This document shows, piece by piece, positions 34,364-43,391 of a stretch of DNA of 64,000 nt. Location of the stretch: NCBI GenBank assembly GCA_040386335.1, contig JAZKFT010000001.1:186001-250000 (forward strand), given 5' to 3'. The position numbers and the translations under genes were made by a program. The notes beneath the pieces are model-generated. The model was given only the letters and a program-made list of their open reading frames with translations, was not told the DNA's origin and searched no databases. The stretch comes from JAZKFT01 sp040386335 (lineage in GTDB: Bacteria > Bacteroidota > Bacteroidia > Chitinophagales > Chitinophagaceae). Within the stretch, counting starts at the first letter, position 1. Every line of letters starts with the position of its first letter.

Positions 34364-35359
34364 TTAAAGCAATATGTTCTTGTGGGGTTGTATTCTTTCG
34401 GGTAATTCAGTTTCGCCCATCATCTCCATTAATTCGATTTCAATATTACGGCAAATAGTGCTGATGGGCGTATCGTTAATGCCGTTGTCGAAAGGGTTTT
34501 CGCTGAACTCGCCTATTTGCTCCATAGTAAAAAATACCCAGGAAATGAGTAGTGTAAAGGGGATGGTGAGCCAGACACTCCAATCACTGTCATGGTAGAG
34601 CCCTTTCATAGAAGACAGAAGGGCAAAGGGCAGCAGCATAATAAACAGCTTTACAAAAATGCGGCTGAAAATACTGTACTGCCTGAAAAGCGGTGTGTTT
34701 TTTATCCGTTCGCAACCGCCCTGCAAATTGTACAATTCTCCCAGCAACCGCAGCATGTCGCTATGTTCCAGGCTATCTATCTGTCCGGCTTTCTTTAATT
34801 CGGTTATTACTTCAAACTGCCTTCTTAATGTTTCCGAAGCAATATTTGATTTATGCTTTATCGATTGGAACAAATTGCCTTCATTGCAGGCTCCAAATAG
34901 TTTTACAATGGCGCTTTCATATTGCTCCAATTCAGCTGCCTGCACCAGTTTACTTTGGTGAAGATGTTCGTTGCTGGTGGCCCACACAATGGTTTTGCGC
35001 AACTGTAACCGCAAAATGTTAATGAATGCAATGTGACGGTACAAAATATCTTCCTGTACATTTTTATCCGGGATGATGGATAGTACAGATGCTGCCAAAC
35101 TGCGGCTGGTATTGGTGATCCCACCCCAAAGACGCCGTGCTTCCCAAAGCCTGTCGTAAGCCTGGTTGTTTTTAAAACCCACATAAAATGCTACAGCCGT
35201 ACCAATGGTGCCAACCGGTAAAAATGGGATGGCTAAAAAAGTCCAGTCCAGGAAGAAATACAGGGAGGTTGCTGTAACGCTGATAATTAATGTGATAAAA
35301 AGATTGCGCCTGGCAAAAAACCAAATGGTCTTTATGGATAGATTTTTTCCAATATACAT
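34364..35359 (-). CDS. Bestrophin family channel protein
   Basis: 331 aa, bacterial bestrophin (formerly UPF0187), a pentameric anion channel; some bacterial members conduct cations. It has N-terminal transmembrane segments (SLYFFLDWTFLAIPFLPVG), the YDRLWEARRLWGGITN segment and a C-terminal membrane pair (LFIMLLPFALLSS, SVWLTIPFTLLISWVF). The gene is followed immediately by beta-carbonic anhydrase, suggesting linked bicarbonate handling. Confidence 0.88.
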   Translation of the reverse strand: MYIGKNLSIKTIWFFARRNLFITLIISVTATSLYFFLDWTFLAIPFLPVGTIGTAVAFYVGFKNNQAYDRLWEARRLWGGITNTSRSLAASVLSIIPDKNVQEDILYRHIAFINILRLQLRKTIVWATSNEHLHQSKLVQAAELEQYESAIVKLFGACNEGNLFQSIKHKSNIASETLRRQFEVITELKKAGQIDSLEHSDMLRLLGELYNLQGGCERIKNTPLFRQYSIFSRIFVKLFIMLLPFALLSSMKGLYHDSDWSVWLTIPFTLLISWVFFTMEQIGEFSENPFDNGINDTPISTICRNIEIELMEMMGETELPERIQPHKNILL

Positions 35360-35380
35360 ATTTCAGATCGTGGTTTTGGT

Positions 35381-36229
35381 TCAATATAGAAAACCCATTT
35401 TCCCGTCCTGGTAATCCCTCATCGCTTCCAGAATTTCGGTTTGGTTGTTCATTACAAAAGGACCGTGCGACACCAGTGGCTCGTTAATGGGTTCGCCGGC
35501 CATCAGTAATAATTTAGCAGAGGGGTTGGCTTTCAAAAGCATTAGCCCGTCCTCTTTCTTAAAGTTGATCAACTGGTGCTGGCCAGCTGTTTTTTCTTCT
35601 TTGATGATGAGATTACCTTCCAGCACGTACACGGCTACATTTTGAGATGCAGGCAACGAAAACTCAAAGACGGCATCTGCTTCCATCTGCACCATTGCCG
35701 TTAATACACTACTGTGCGCCGGTCCGGTTTTATCCAGAAAGCTGCCTGAAACCAGGCGTATGTTTACATCCTGTTTTTCTATTAGTTCGATTTCACTTTG
35801 GGTAATGGGCTGGTAAGATGGAGGTAACATTTTTTGTGCCGCGGGCAAGTTTATCCAAAGTTGGATACCCTGGTATTGACCACCTTTTTCCGCAAATGCC
35901 TTTCCAATTTTTTCGCTGTGAATGATACCGCGGCCTGCATTGATCCATTGAACTTCGTTATCGCCAATGGTGGCATTATTGCCCAGCGAATCGTTATGTT
36001 CTATTTCACCCTGGTACATAAAAGTAATGGGGCAAAATCCCCGGTGCGGATGGGCCGGTACATTAAAGGAATTGTCGCCGGCTTCCACCTCGAAGCTAAA
36101 ATGGTGTAATAAAATAAATGGGCTTACCTGCGGAAAGCCCGGCACCGGTATGGCCTGGTTTACAATATGCGCACCGAGTTTTATAGGTTGAGCACTGGTG
36201 ATGTTTTGAATGTTTCTGTATGCGGTCAT
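35381..36229 (-). CDS. Pirin family protein
   Basis: 282 aa, bicupin. The N-terminal metal site has HPHRGFCPITFMYQG with two His, EIEHNDS with a third His, and IIHSE with the Glu. Pirins can have quercetinase activity or act as redox-sensing regulators. The metal ligands are intact, so it is probably metal-bound. It is 20 bp upstream of the bestrophin gene on the same strand. Confidence 0.92.
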   Translation of the reverse strand: MTAYRNIQNITSAQPIKLGAHIVNQAIPVPGFPQVSPFILLHHFSFEVEAGDNSFNVPAHPHRGFCPITFMYQGEIEHNDSLGNNATIGDNEVQWINAGRGIIHSEKIGKAFAEKGGQYQGIQLWINLPAAQKMLPPSYQPITQSEIELIEKQDVNIRLVSGSFLDKTGPAHSSVLTAMVQMEADAVFEFSLPASQNVAVYVLEGNLIIKEEKTAGQHQLINFKKEDGLMLLKANPSAKLLLMAGEPINEPLVSHGPFVMNNQTEILEAMRDYQDGKMGFLY

Positions 36230-36410
36230 TGGTCGATAATAAGTTTTGGCAGGGAGTTGAAAAAATCTACATGTCTGAAAATTGTTTCAAAGTATGGACA
36301 TTATACTTCCATTTTATCCTTGCAATTTCTAACAGCAATTTCTTGTTTTTCTCTTTTTTTAACCGGGTAAGGTTTAAAGCTCCGGGATGTGAAAGGATGA
36401 AAAATTCTTA

Positions 36411-37001
36411 CTATTTCTCTTTCACATGGAAATAGTCTTTAGCCACCGCATCCAAAGCCTCGTAAAAATCTTCCCCGTATTTTCTTATCAGCGGCTCTTT
36501 AAGGAACTGGTAGACAGGCACTTTTAATTTATTGCCCAACTTGCAGGCAGGCTTACAAAGGCTTTCACGTGGTTCGTAGTTTACATACTCGGTTTTGCCA
36601 TCATTGCTCTTTTGTATTCTCACCGGGAACAGGTGGCAACTAATGGGCTTTTTCCACTGCACTTTACCATCGTTGTAAGCTTGTTCAATGCCACATTTTA
36701 CAATGCCATATTTGTCGGTAATACCGTATACACATACACCTCCGTTAATAGCGGGGGTGGTCCAGCCAAATTCTTCATCGTACACATACTTTCCCTGCCG
36801 CTCTATTTCTTCTATGCTTTCTGCATTAAGGTAGGGCTTTACAGCTTCGTACACGTCATCAATATTTTTGCGTTCATCATTATCCAGCGGTGCGCCGGCA
36901 TCGCCATCTACACAGCAGCCTCCCTTGCATTTTACGAGGTCGCACACAAAGTTTTCCTCTACCAGCTGGTCGGTTACTAATTTATTGTCGATTGCTATCA
37001 T
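36411..37001 (-). CDS. DUF3109 family protein
   Basis: 196 aa, matching the DUF3109 family common in Bacteroidota. The cysteine-rich N-terminal motif is DLVKCKGGCCVDGDAGAPL, with further Cys in GVCVYG, KCGIEQ, SCHLFPV and CKPACKLG. The spacing suggests a metal or Fe-S site similar to Fe-S oxidoreductase (YkgJ-like) proteins. Function unknown. Confidence 0.88.
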   Translation of the reverse strand: MIAIDNKLVTDQLVEENFVCDLVKCKGGCCVDGDAGAPLDNDERKNIDDVYEAVKPYLNAESIEEIERQGKYVYDEEFGWTTPAINGGVCVYGITDKYGIVKCGIEQAYNDGKVQWKKPISCHLFPVRIQKSNDGKTEYVNYEPRESLCKPACKLGNKLKVPVYQFLKEPLIRKYGEDFYEALDAVAKDYFHVKEK

Positions 37002-37165
37002 GTTGGGTTATCTCCACGCAGTTCCTGAATTCCCGGGTTAAAAAATAAAAGGATTCACACTAAAAAACGAAGATAATGCATAGCCAATGCCTTTTAACTT
37101 TTTGGCAACAATGCCGGGTATGGAAAACCTTTTAGCCAATCATCACAGGCCGAAATTTTCCCTTT

Positions 37166-37888
37166 ATGCCAGCCAACACCAGGCAACTGACCTTGCAAAA
37201 AACGGTCGCTATGGGCAGCAAAATATTATTCTGGGGACCGGTCGCATTTTTCAGCCTTTTGCTTATCCGTAATACCATTCCTTATTTTAGTTTTAGTAAA
37301 GAATTCGATTTCATCCAGGAGCGTATCGTACTTTTTCTGAGCCCTGTTTATTCATGGAGTTTTTACATCCACATTTTCGCGGGCATGTTTTGCATTGGTA
37401 CCGCGCTATTACAATTTTCTACGGCCATCCTAAAAAGAAGAACTGCTATTCACGTATGGAGCGGTCGTATTTACGTGATGGTGGTATTGCTATTGGGTGC
37501 ACCTACCGGCCTGTACATGAGTTTTTTTGCCAAAGGCAGTTTTGCCGAAAGAGGGCTGTTTATGTTCATGGCCATCAGTTGGTTTTTGTTTACCGTAAAG
37601 GGATTGACCACCATTTTGAAAAAGAATGTACTGGCCCATAAATTCTGGATGATAAGGAGTTATGCCATGGCTATGACAGCCGTTACGTTCCGGGTATACT
37701 ATCTCATTTTGTACCTGCTGGATGTGGAGCTCACAAAGAATTACGAGATCAGCCTGTGGATGAGCGTTGTTGGTAACCTGGCGATAGCAGAATGGCTTAT
37801 CTATCGCAGAACCAAAAAGCATATAAAGCCGGTATTATCCATTGAAAAAAATGACATGCTCAAAATCAAAGACACAACTATTTTATAA
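37166..37888 (+). CDS. DUF2306-like multi-spanning membrane protein
   Basis: 240 aa with about six to seven hydrophobic helices. The SWSFYIHIFAGMFCIGTALLQF segment and HVWSGRIYVMVVLLL are characteristic of DUF2306, with conserved His residues (in IHIF, VHVWSG, LAHKFW) that may bind haem. The MPANTRQ start is used; an internal ATG at 37211 is possible. It precedes a small anchored protein gene by 50 bp. Function unknown. Confidence 0.85.
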   Translation: MPANTRQLTLQKTVAMGSKILFWGPVAFFSLLLIRNTIPYFSFSKEFDFIQERIVLFLSPVYSWSFYIHIFAGMFCIGTALLQFSTAILKRRTAIHVWSGRIYVMVVLLLGAPTGLYMSFFAKGSFAERGLFMFMAISWFLFTVKGLTTILKKNVLAHKFWMIRSYAMAMTAVTFRVYYLILYLLDVELTKNYEISLWMSVVGNLAIAEWLIYRRTKKHIKPVLSIEKNDMLKIKDTTIL

Positions 37889-37938
37889 CCTGCCTGCAAC
37901 CTCTTTCAACAGGGGATTTTCGGCCAAAACCACCAACC

Positions 37939-38478
37939 ATGAAACAGATCATTATTGCAAGTTCCGTACTGCTGTGTGCGGGCGCCATCTATGGCTTTAT
38001 TGATTACAGTCAGCAAAACGATACCGGCAGGCTTAAAGAATTATACAAGGATGAAGTGTATAATGCGCCTGCCACCGAAAAGGCGAAGGCAATAGTATCG
38101 TTGCAGGAAAAAGAGGAGACGCATACATCTTTGGTAAAAGAAGAAACATCTGGTATCGTCAAGGTTAATGCAACAGTAAATGAGGAGAAGGCTACCAAAA
38201 AGGTAAATGTTGTAAATGATAAGCGGGTTCTGAAAGTGAAAAAGGATATCCCACCCGTTATAGAAGAAGACTACGATAAGGTATTCTCAAAAGTAGAACT
38301 AAGTCCATTAAAGGAAGAAGCCAAAATCGTGTACCTGGCATCTGCTACTGATAGCATCGAGTACAGGAAAAAAGAAGAAAAACAAATACGGGCAGCAATG
38401 TTTAGCCGTGCACCCATCCGCAAGAAACAAGCTGCAGTAATCATCGTTTCAGCAGACAGCACAAGTAGTTTTCAATAA
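37939..38478 (+). CDS. Small anchored, charged protein of unknown function
   Basis: 179 aa. One N-terminal membrane segment (MKQIIIASSVLLCAGAIYG) is followed by a very charged, Lys/Glu/Val-rich, probably disordered region (KEETHTSLVKEE, KKVNVVND). No family recognised. It is downstream of the DUF2306 gene on the same strand, likely co-transcribed. Confidence 0.7.
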   Translation: MKQIIIASSVLLCAGAIYGFIDYSQQNDTGRLKELYKDEVYNAPATEKAKAIVSLQEKEETHTSLVKEETSGIVKVNATVNEEKATKKVNVVNDKRVLKVKKDIPPVIEEDYDKVFSKVELSPLKEEAKIVYLASATDSIEYRKKEEKQIRAAMFSRAPIRKKQAAVIIVSADSTSSFQ

Positions 38479-38488
38479 GCGCCTGAAA

Positions 38489-39088
38489 TTATTTCCACTT
38501 AAAAGTATTGATGAGGTGTTGCAGGTCTTCCTGTAAAAAATTGCTTACCGGGGCCAGCGAATCTTCATTAGGTGTGGCGTCAAAATACAGTGCGCCGCGG
38601 AGGAAATGTTTGGTACTGTCAGTCAGGAAAAATTGTTTGCCGGTAGCTGCATTGCCACCAACACTAAAGAATACCCCATGCACGCCATTGGGAGTTGACA
38701 TCACCGAGTCGGAAATGGAAGTAGCCTTTGTCGTATGCTTATAAGTCATCTTAAAAGCATCGTTGATCATTTTGCCAAAATCGTTACGGATAAGGTCTTT
38801 GTAGCTGATATAAATGCGGCCGTTAAACTGCGGAAAATCGATATTGATCCACCAGGGGTTTTCGGGCTTGGCTTCAAAAAAAGTAGTGTCCTGCACTACT
38901 TTGGCATATACCGGAATCTCGAATTGATAGGGAAAGCCAGGTTGATCAAAAACCTGGTATTGGTGTTTTGGCAATGGGATATCAAAATAGCCACGTTCTT
39001 TGGGTACGAAAGTGCTGTTGCAGGATGCGAGTAGTAAGAAGCAAGTAGCAAGTAGCAGACCTAACAGCGGTCGGTTCTTTTTATACAT
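38489..39088 (-). CDS. gldD: Gliding motility lipoprotein GldD
   Basis: 199 aa. The signal peptide ends in the lipobox LLASC (C near residue 23). The GldD pattern is clear: PKERGYFDIPLPKHQYQVF, FPYQFEIPVYAKVV, NPWWINIDFPQFNGRIY and YISYKDL. GldD is needed for gliding and T9SS function in Flavobacterium. It follows gldE and a lipoprotein gene (2-bp spacing). The signal peptide is encoded by a CTACTTG word repeat. Confidence 0.95.
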   Translation of the reverse strand: MYKKNRPLLGLLLATCFLLLASCNSTFVPKERGYFDIPLPKHQYQVFDQPGFPYQFEIPVYAKVVQDTTFFEAKPENPWWINIDFPQFNGRIYISYKDLIRNDFGKMINDAFKMTYKHTTKATSISDSVMSTPNGVHGVFFSVGGNAATGKQFFLTDSTKHFLRGALYFDATPNEDSLAPVSNFLQEDLQHLINTFKWK

Positions 39089-39090
39089 TT

Positions 39091-39681
39091 TTACTTGCTG
39101 TTTTTAATTATGAAAAAAATCATCCTGGTATCCTGTTGAAATTTCAGCAACGTCTGAATTGTTGCAATAGGAGGTGCATCTTTAAAATACCGATCTATCC
39201 ACTCATTTGAATCTGCCGAATAGATTAAGTCATTCATCATACTATCAACTTTATTCTTTGCAAATACCGGAAATCTTACTATTGTAGTTTGAACTTTATA
39301 TTGTTGTAAACGTTCGAACAATTCTCCGCCATTTTTTTTCCCGATAAAATATTCATTAGTAAATTTCCCATCCATTTCCGGCTTGTAGTACAGAAAAGTA
39401 ATTGCTTGTTGAATCATTAATTCGAGTTGAACAAGTCTGTCTTTCAGTTCAATTAAAGAGGAATCAGATTTTTCAATTGTAAGTTTTTCATCTGAGATAT
39501 CTATTTTTCCCAGTCGTAATACTTCATTTAGTGTATCAATACCCGTCATTCGGTCTGGGTATGTTTTCTTAAAGCTATCCAAAATTGCAGGCTTCTTAAT
39601 CTTTACTCCGTCACTATATTCCTGGCAACCAAGCAACACCACCATCATCAAACAAAACCCTACTCCCCGCAATATCATCAT
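39091..39681 (-). CDS. Lipoprotein of unknown function in the gld cluster
   Basis: 196 aa. The signal peptide ends in VVLLGC (lipobox). The mature part is helical and charged (SLIELKDRLVQLELMIQQA, NKVDSMMNDLIYSADSNEW). Not recognised. It sits between gldE and gldD with only 2 bp before gldD, so it may take part in the same envelope function, or simply be an accessory insertion. A+T-rich. Confidence 0.72.
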   Translation of the reverse strand: MMILRGVGFCLMMVVLLGCQEYSDGVKIKKPAILDSFKKTYPDRMTGIDTLNEVLRLGKIDISDEKLTIEKSDSSLIELKDRLVQLELMIQQAITFLYYKPEMDGKFTNEYFIGKKNGGELFERLQQYKVQTTIVRFPVFAKNKVDSMMNDLIYSADSNEWIDRYFKDAPPIATIQTLLKFQQDTRMIFFIIKNSK

Positions 39682-39735
39682 TGAATTGTTTTAGAAATCA
39701 TGGCTCGAAGCAAATCAAAAATCACAAATCCTACA

Positions 39736-41073
39736 TCATAAATCCGGATTCGGCTTTATCGTCACTTTTACCTTATTGATCCGGTTTTTGTTTACTTCCA
39801 ATACCGTAAAATCGAAAGCACCATCGGGGATCACCTGGTTGGCAACGGGTATTTCCCCGGCCAATTCCAATATTAACCCTGCCAGCGAATCGCTTTCTCC
39901 TTTTACGTGGTCAAATGTGTCACTTTGCAGGTTCATTTGTTTGCACACATCATTCAGCATTGTCTTTCCTTCAAAAATGTAATTGAGATCATCAATCTTT
40001 TTGCTGCCTATTTCATCTTCGTCAAATTCATCTTTTATTTCACCAATCACTTCTTCCATAATATCCTCCAAAGTGATGATGCCACTGGTGCCGCCAAACT
40101 CATCCACCACTATGGCAAAATGGATATGTTTTTGCTGAAATTCCTGCAACAGGTCCTCAATCATTTTTTGTTCATGTACAAAAAACGGAGGCCTGATGGC
40201 TGCATGCCAGTCGAAAGTATCAGCTTCATCCAGGTACGGCAGCAGGTCTTTCGTATGCATAATGCCCTTTATCTCGTCCAGTGTTTCGTGGTATACCGGC
40301 AGGCGGCTATAATGCAATTCTTCCACTTTTCTTTTAAGATCGCTAAAGCCCATGGCGTAGTCAATACCACTTACATCCAGCCGGGTTTTCATCACCTGTT
40401 TCACAGTAATGTTTCCGAATTTGATGATCCCTTTCAGTATATTCTTTTCCTCTTCTGTGGCCTCTTCCGAGGTAGTGAGATCTATAGCCTGGTTCAGTTC
40501 CTCCAAACTGGCGGCACTTGTTTTTTGCCCCAATCTTTTTTCTATGCTATCGCTAAAACCCACCAGGCCGCGACCGAGACGATTAAACAGCAGGTATACG
40601 CCCTCTATCACCCAACCTACATCTTTGGCAAAGCGAATATTGTTCTGGGTAGCAAAAACCTTAGGTAAAATTTCGGCCACCAGCAAAATAACGGTGGTAA
40701 GCAATAATACTTTTATACCAAAGCCTATCCAAAAGTTGTTATGCAGCGGGAGGTAAGCATCTATAATAAAATTGGTAAGAACGATGATCCCAATATTTGC
40801 CAGGCTGTTGGCAATGAGCATAGAAGCCAGTAAAGCCTTGGGATTTTCGAGAAGGTTGATGACCCGCTTATAAGAAGGCTGGTTGCGGGTTTTAAGAAAA
40901 TTGATGTCCTTAAATGTAAGGGAGAAAAAAGCAATTTCCGCACCGGCCACGCAAAAGGACAAACACAGTAACAGCATCAAAAAAATCACAAGGGCAGTCA
41001 TTAGCCCGGAACTCATAACTAGTAAAGGAGTAAGCGATTTAAAGAACAGGATATAGACCGAATGATAATCCAA
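39736..41073 (-). CDS. gldE: GldE, CNNM/CorC-type CBS membrane protein
   Basis: 445 aa. An N-terminal transmembrane domain of the DUF21/CNNM type (about 20-200) is followed by two CBS domains (VKQVMKTRLDVSGID, SRLPVYHE, GIMHTKDLLPYL; then IVVDEFGGTSGIITLEDIMEEVIGEI) and a C-terminal CorC-HlyC-like domain. The gene lies in the ssb-gldE-gldD cluster, which identifies it as GldE. The first codon is TTG at 41073, whose LDYHSVYILFFKSL start looks like that of other GldE proteins; an ATG start at 41016 is possible. Confidence 0.93.
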   Translation of the reverse strand: MDYHSVYILFFKSLTPLLVMSSGLMTALVIFLMLLLCLSFCVAGAEIAFFSLTFKDINFLKTRNQPSYKRVINLLENPKALLASMLIANSLANIGIIVLTNFIIDAYLPLHNNFWIGFGIKVLLLTTVILLVAEILPKVFATQNNIRFAKDVGWVIEGVYLLFNRLGRGLVGFSDSIEKRLGQKTSAASLEELNQAIDLTTSEEATEEEKNILKGIIKFGNITVKQVMKTRLDVSGIDYAMGFSDLKRKVEELHYSRLPVYHETLDEIKGIMHTKDLLPYLDEADTFDWHAAIRPPFFVHEQKMIEDLLQEFQQKHIHFAIVVDEFGGTSGIITLEDIMEEVIGEIKDEFDEDEIGSKKIDDLNYIFEGKTMLNDVCKQMNLQSDTFDHVKGESDSLAGLILELAGEIPVANQVIPDGAFDFTVLEVNKNRINKVKVTIKPNPDL

Positions 41074-41205
41074 TGGAAAGGTGGTTTGATGAACAATACT
41101 GACGCAGGAACAGCTTTATACTAAACAAGATAACCAGGCCTGGCAAAACCCGGACCTAAATATTCCAAACGCAAAGAAAACGGTTTCACTTTGCATCCGC
41201 CAATT

Positions 41206-41637
41206 TTAAAAGGGTAATGATTCTGTTGGGTCAATAACTGGTGGAATATCGCTGGCACTATAGCCATCCATACCATCGTGAGAAATTGGCGGGTGGCTGC
41301 TATCGCTGCGTTTGTCCAACATGATGAGGTTGTCGCCTACCACCTCGGTAGCAAACTTTTTGATGCCGTCCTTGTCTTCCCAGCTGCGGGTTTTAAGACG
41401 ACCCTCTATATATACCAGGCTGCCTTTGTGGAGATATTTTTGTGCCAATTCGGCCAAGCCCCGCCACAACACTACGGTATGCCATTCGGTTTGGCTGTTC
41501 AACTTGCCACTGCGATCCTTAAAGGTTTCTGTAGTAGCGAGTGGAAATTTGGCAACGCCTATATTGCCTTCCAGGTATTGTACGTCGGGGTCTTTGCCCA
41601 GGTTGCCGATCAACATAACTCTGTTTACGCCTCTCAT
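41206..41637 (-). CDS. ssb: Single-stranded DNA-binding protein
   Basis: 143 aa with the OB-fold start RGVNRVMLIGNLGKDPDV, EWHTVVLWRGLAELAQKYL and GSLVYIEGRLKTRSWEDKDG, plus the acidic C-terminal tip ending SLPF that recruits partners. The order ssb-gldE-gldD is conserved in Bacteroidota; mutY, often upstream in these clusters, is absent here. Confidence 0.96.
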   Translation of the reverse strand: MRGVNRVMLIGNLGKDPDVQYLEGNIGVAKFPLATTETFKDRSGKLNSQTEWHTVVLWRGLAELAQKYLHKGSLVYIEGRLKTRSWEDKDGIKKFATEVVGDNLIMLDKRSDSSHPPISHDGMDGYSASDIPPVIDPTESLPF

Positions 41638-41952
41638 GGTGTGGTTTTTTGATGATGCTTCTACATATTTCCTGTTCTAAAATTAAATGTTTTTGTAAAA
41701 AATCAAAGCTTAAGGTTTGTTTTTTTGTTGGACCACAGGAGTTTTGATGGCAGGTGGCAACTAATCGATAAAAAAATGACTTTCAGGTGCTTTTTTTTGT
41801 GAATAATTAAATCTGCCATTTTCTGGTTCGGCGGGAAATTGTAAATAGCAGGTCAGTAAGTCAATGGTTGTCTTGATGTTGAGCAGGATAATCCAATCAG
41901 TTTGATGGTAAGATGCGGCACGGCTAGAGGAGCCGCTGAAAATTTAATTCTG

Positions 41953-41960
41953 TAAGTTTG
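41953..41960 (+). promoter_or_regulatory. -7 promoter element of murI
   Basis: TAAGTTTG, an exact TAnnTTTG match, about 70 bp before the murI ATG. No convincing -33 box at 19-21 bp. Confidence 0.4.
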
Positions 41961-41974
41961 TTTTGGCAGTGGCT

Positions 41975-42007
41975 TCAGTCGACGGTCGACAATTAACTTT
42001 CGACTGA
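41975..42007 (+). promoter_or_regulatory. Hairpin with GTCGAC words in the murI leader
   Basis: TCAGTCGA (41975-41982) pairs with TCGACTGA (42000-42007), enclosing GTCGACGGTCGAC-type words. It ends 22 bp before the murI start codon, so it could affect translation or be a repeat element. Confidence 0.45.
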
Positions 42008-42029
42008 GGATCAACTCTAAAAATCCAGC

Positions 42030-42857
42030 ATGAGCACATCATCCCCCATAGGAATATTCGACAGTGGTTACGGTGGCCTAACAGTTTTCAAAGAAATTGT
42101 AGCCCGGCTGCCGCAATACGATTATATCTACCTGGGCGACAATGCCCGTTCCCCATATGGAACCCGCAGCTTTGAAACAGTTTATCAGTACACACTGCAA
42201 GCTGTACAATGGTTTTTTTCGCAGGGCTGTCCCCTGGTGATATTGGCCTGCAACACAGCCTCCGCCAAGGCATTACGGACCATTCAGCAGAACGATTTGC
42301 CGGCTTTGGATGACCCCACCAAAAGGGTGTTAGGTGTTATCCGCCCCACTGCCGAAGTGATAGGACGATATACCAAAACAAAAAAAGTAGGCGTTCTGGC
42401 CACAAACGGTACAGTGCAGTCTCAATCTTACCCGATTGAGATTTCAAAATTTTATCCTGAACTAACCGTTTATCAGCAGGCCTGCCCGATGTGGGTACCG
42501 TTGATAGAAAATAACGAGCATAACAGTGCTGGTGCAGAATACTTTATAGAAAAAAACACCAGCCAGCTGCTGGGACAAACGGCTGGTATTGACGCGATTT
42601 TGTTGGCTTGCACCCATTATCCGCTCCTGAAAGATAAAATCGAAAGCTTGTTGCCGGTTGGCACCACACTCTTGTCGCAGGGGGAAATAGTGGCCGGTAG
42701 CCTGGCGGATTACCTGGCACGCCACCCTGAAATGGAAGGCAGGCTCAGTAAAAACGGAGCGATGGAATTTTATACTACTGATGATCCTGCAGATTTTGAT
42801 GCGCATGCTACCAATTTCTTCGGGCAAAGTATCAATTCCAGCCAGGTGCATTTATAA
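42030..42857 (+). CDS. murI: Glutamate racemase
   Basis: 275 aa. Makes D-glutamate for peptidoglycan. Catalytic cysteines are C74 (ACNTAS) and C194 (ACTHYPLL), and the N-terminal GIFDSGYGGLTV loop and YLGDNARSPYG are present. Family length is normal. It is upstream of the rpmH-rnpA-yidD genes. Confidence 0.96.
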   Translation: MSTSSPIGIFDSGYGGLTVFKEIVARLPQYDYIYLGDNARSPYGTRSFETVYQYTLQAVQWFFSQGCPLVILACNTASAKALRTIQQNDLPALDDPTKRVLGVIRPTAEVIGRYTKTKKVGVLATNGTVQSQSYPIEISKFYPELTVYQQACPMWVPLIENNEHNSAGAEYFIEKNTSQLLGQTAGIDAILLACTHYPLLKDKIESLLPVGTTLLSQGEIVAGSLADYLARHPEMEGRLSKNGAMEFYTTDDPADFDAHATNFFGQSINSSQVHL

Positions 42858-42926
42858 AACTTGCCGAATCTTCCTGGAATCGCAAATTTTTTTGACCAAC
42901 AGTCGCTGGATTTCCTTGTTTACCCT

Positions 42927-42934
42927 TACTTTTG
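42927..42934 (+). promoter_or_regulatory. -7 promoter element of rpmH
   Basis: TACTTTTG, an exact TAnnTTTG match followed by CCG, 86 bp upstream of rpmH. A TTTG occurs at 42891-42894, too far for a standard -33 box. Confidence 0.42.
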
Positions 42935-43019
42935 CCGTCCTTTCACCAAAACGTAAGAAGGCGAATGGTAGCCAACTGGTTTTGAAACAATATTTTTAGG
43001 GTTAGTAAAACAAATTATC

Positions 43020-43175
43020 ATGAAACGTACATTCCAACCGCACAACCGTCGCCGCAAAACTGTTCACGGGTTCCGCAGGCGCATGCTAACCGCCAATGGC
43101 CGTAAAGTATTGGCCAGCCGCCGTGCAAAGGGTCGTCATAAGCTGACTGTAAGCGACGAAAGCAAATTAAAATAG
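43020..43175 (+). CDS. rpmH: Ribosomal protein L34
   Basis: 51 aa, below the usual ORF length cut-off. The sequence starts MKRTFQPHNRRRKTVHGF and continues RRRMLTANGRKVLASRRAKG, the canonical L34 signature. It is very basic and located upstream of rnpA, as in nearly all bacteria. It is followed by an intrinsic terminator. Confidence 0.97.
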   Translation: MKRTFQPHNRRRKTVHGFRRRMLTANGRKVLASRRAKGRHKLTVSDESKLK

Positions 43176-43210
43176 AATCGCCTTTATCTAAGGCAGCAAT
43201 CATATTATAC

Positions 43211-43236
43211 GCCCCGGATTTTTGTCCGGGGCTTTT
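43211..43236 (+). terminator. Intrinsic terminator of rpmH
   Basis: Stem GCCCCGGA/TCCGGGGC with a short T-rich loop, followed by a T5 run (GCTTTTTAAT). Confidence 0.85.
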
Positions 43237-43391
43237 TAATTTTGCCGACCATGGAAGATAGAACATGGTCATTGGGTCAATCTATTATTACCGGCTGTTT
43301 CTAAAACTACTTTATTTTTATTTTTCGGAGACAAGCCGAAAAGCCATGATGGGGCAACATTGGCGACGCTCCGTTCAACTTTGTACCACTA

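Larger units (their letters stand above)
41638..42029. other. Intergenic region between divergent ssb and murI
   Basis: A 392-bp gap holding the ssb and murI control regions. I see T-rich stretches and a -7 match for murI (41953-41960), then a GTCGAC-containing hairpin in its leader (41975-42007). No gene. Confidence 0.6.

Noticed and set aside
39907..40668. 253-codon plus-strand open frame over gldE
   Set aside because: Antisense shadow of gldE, caused by the codon bias of the real gene.
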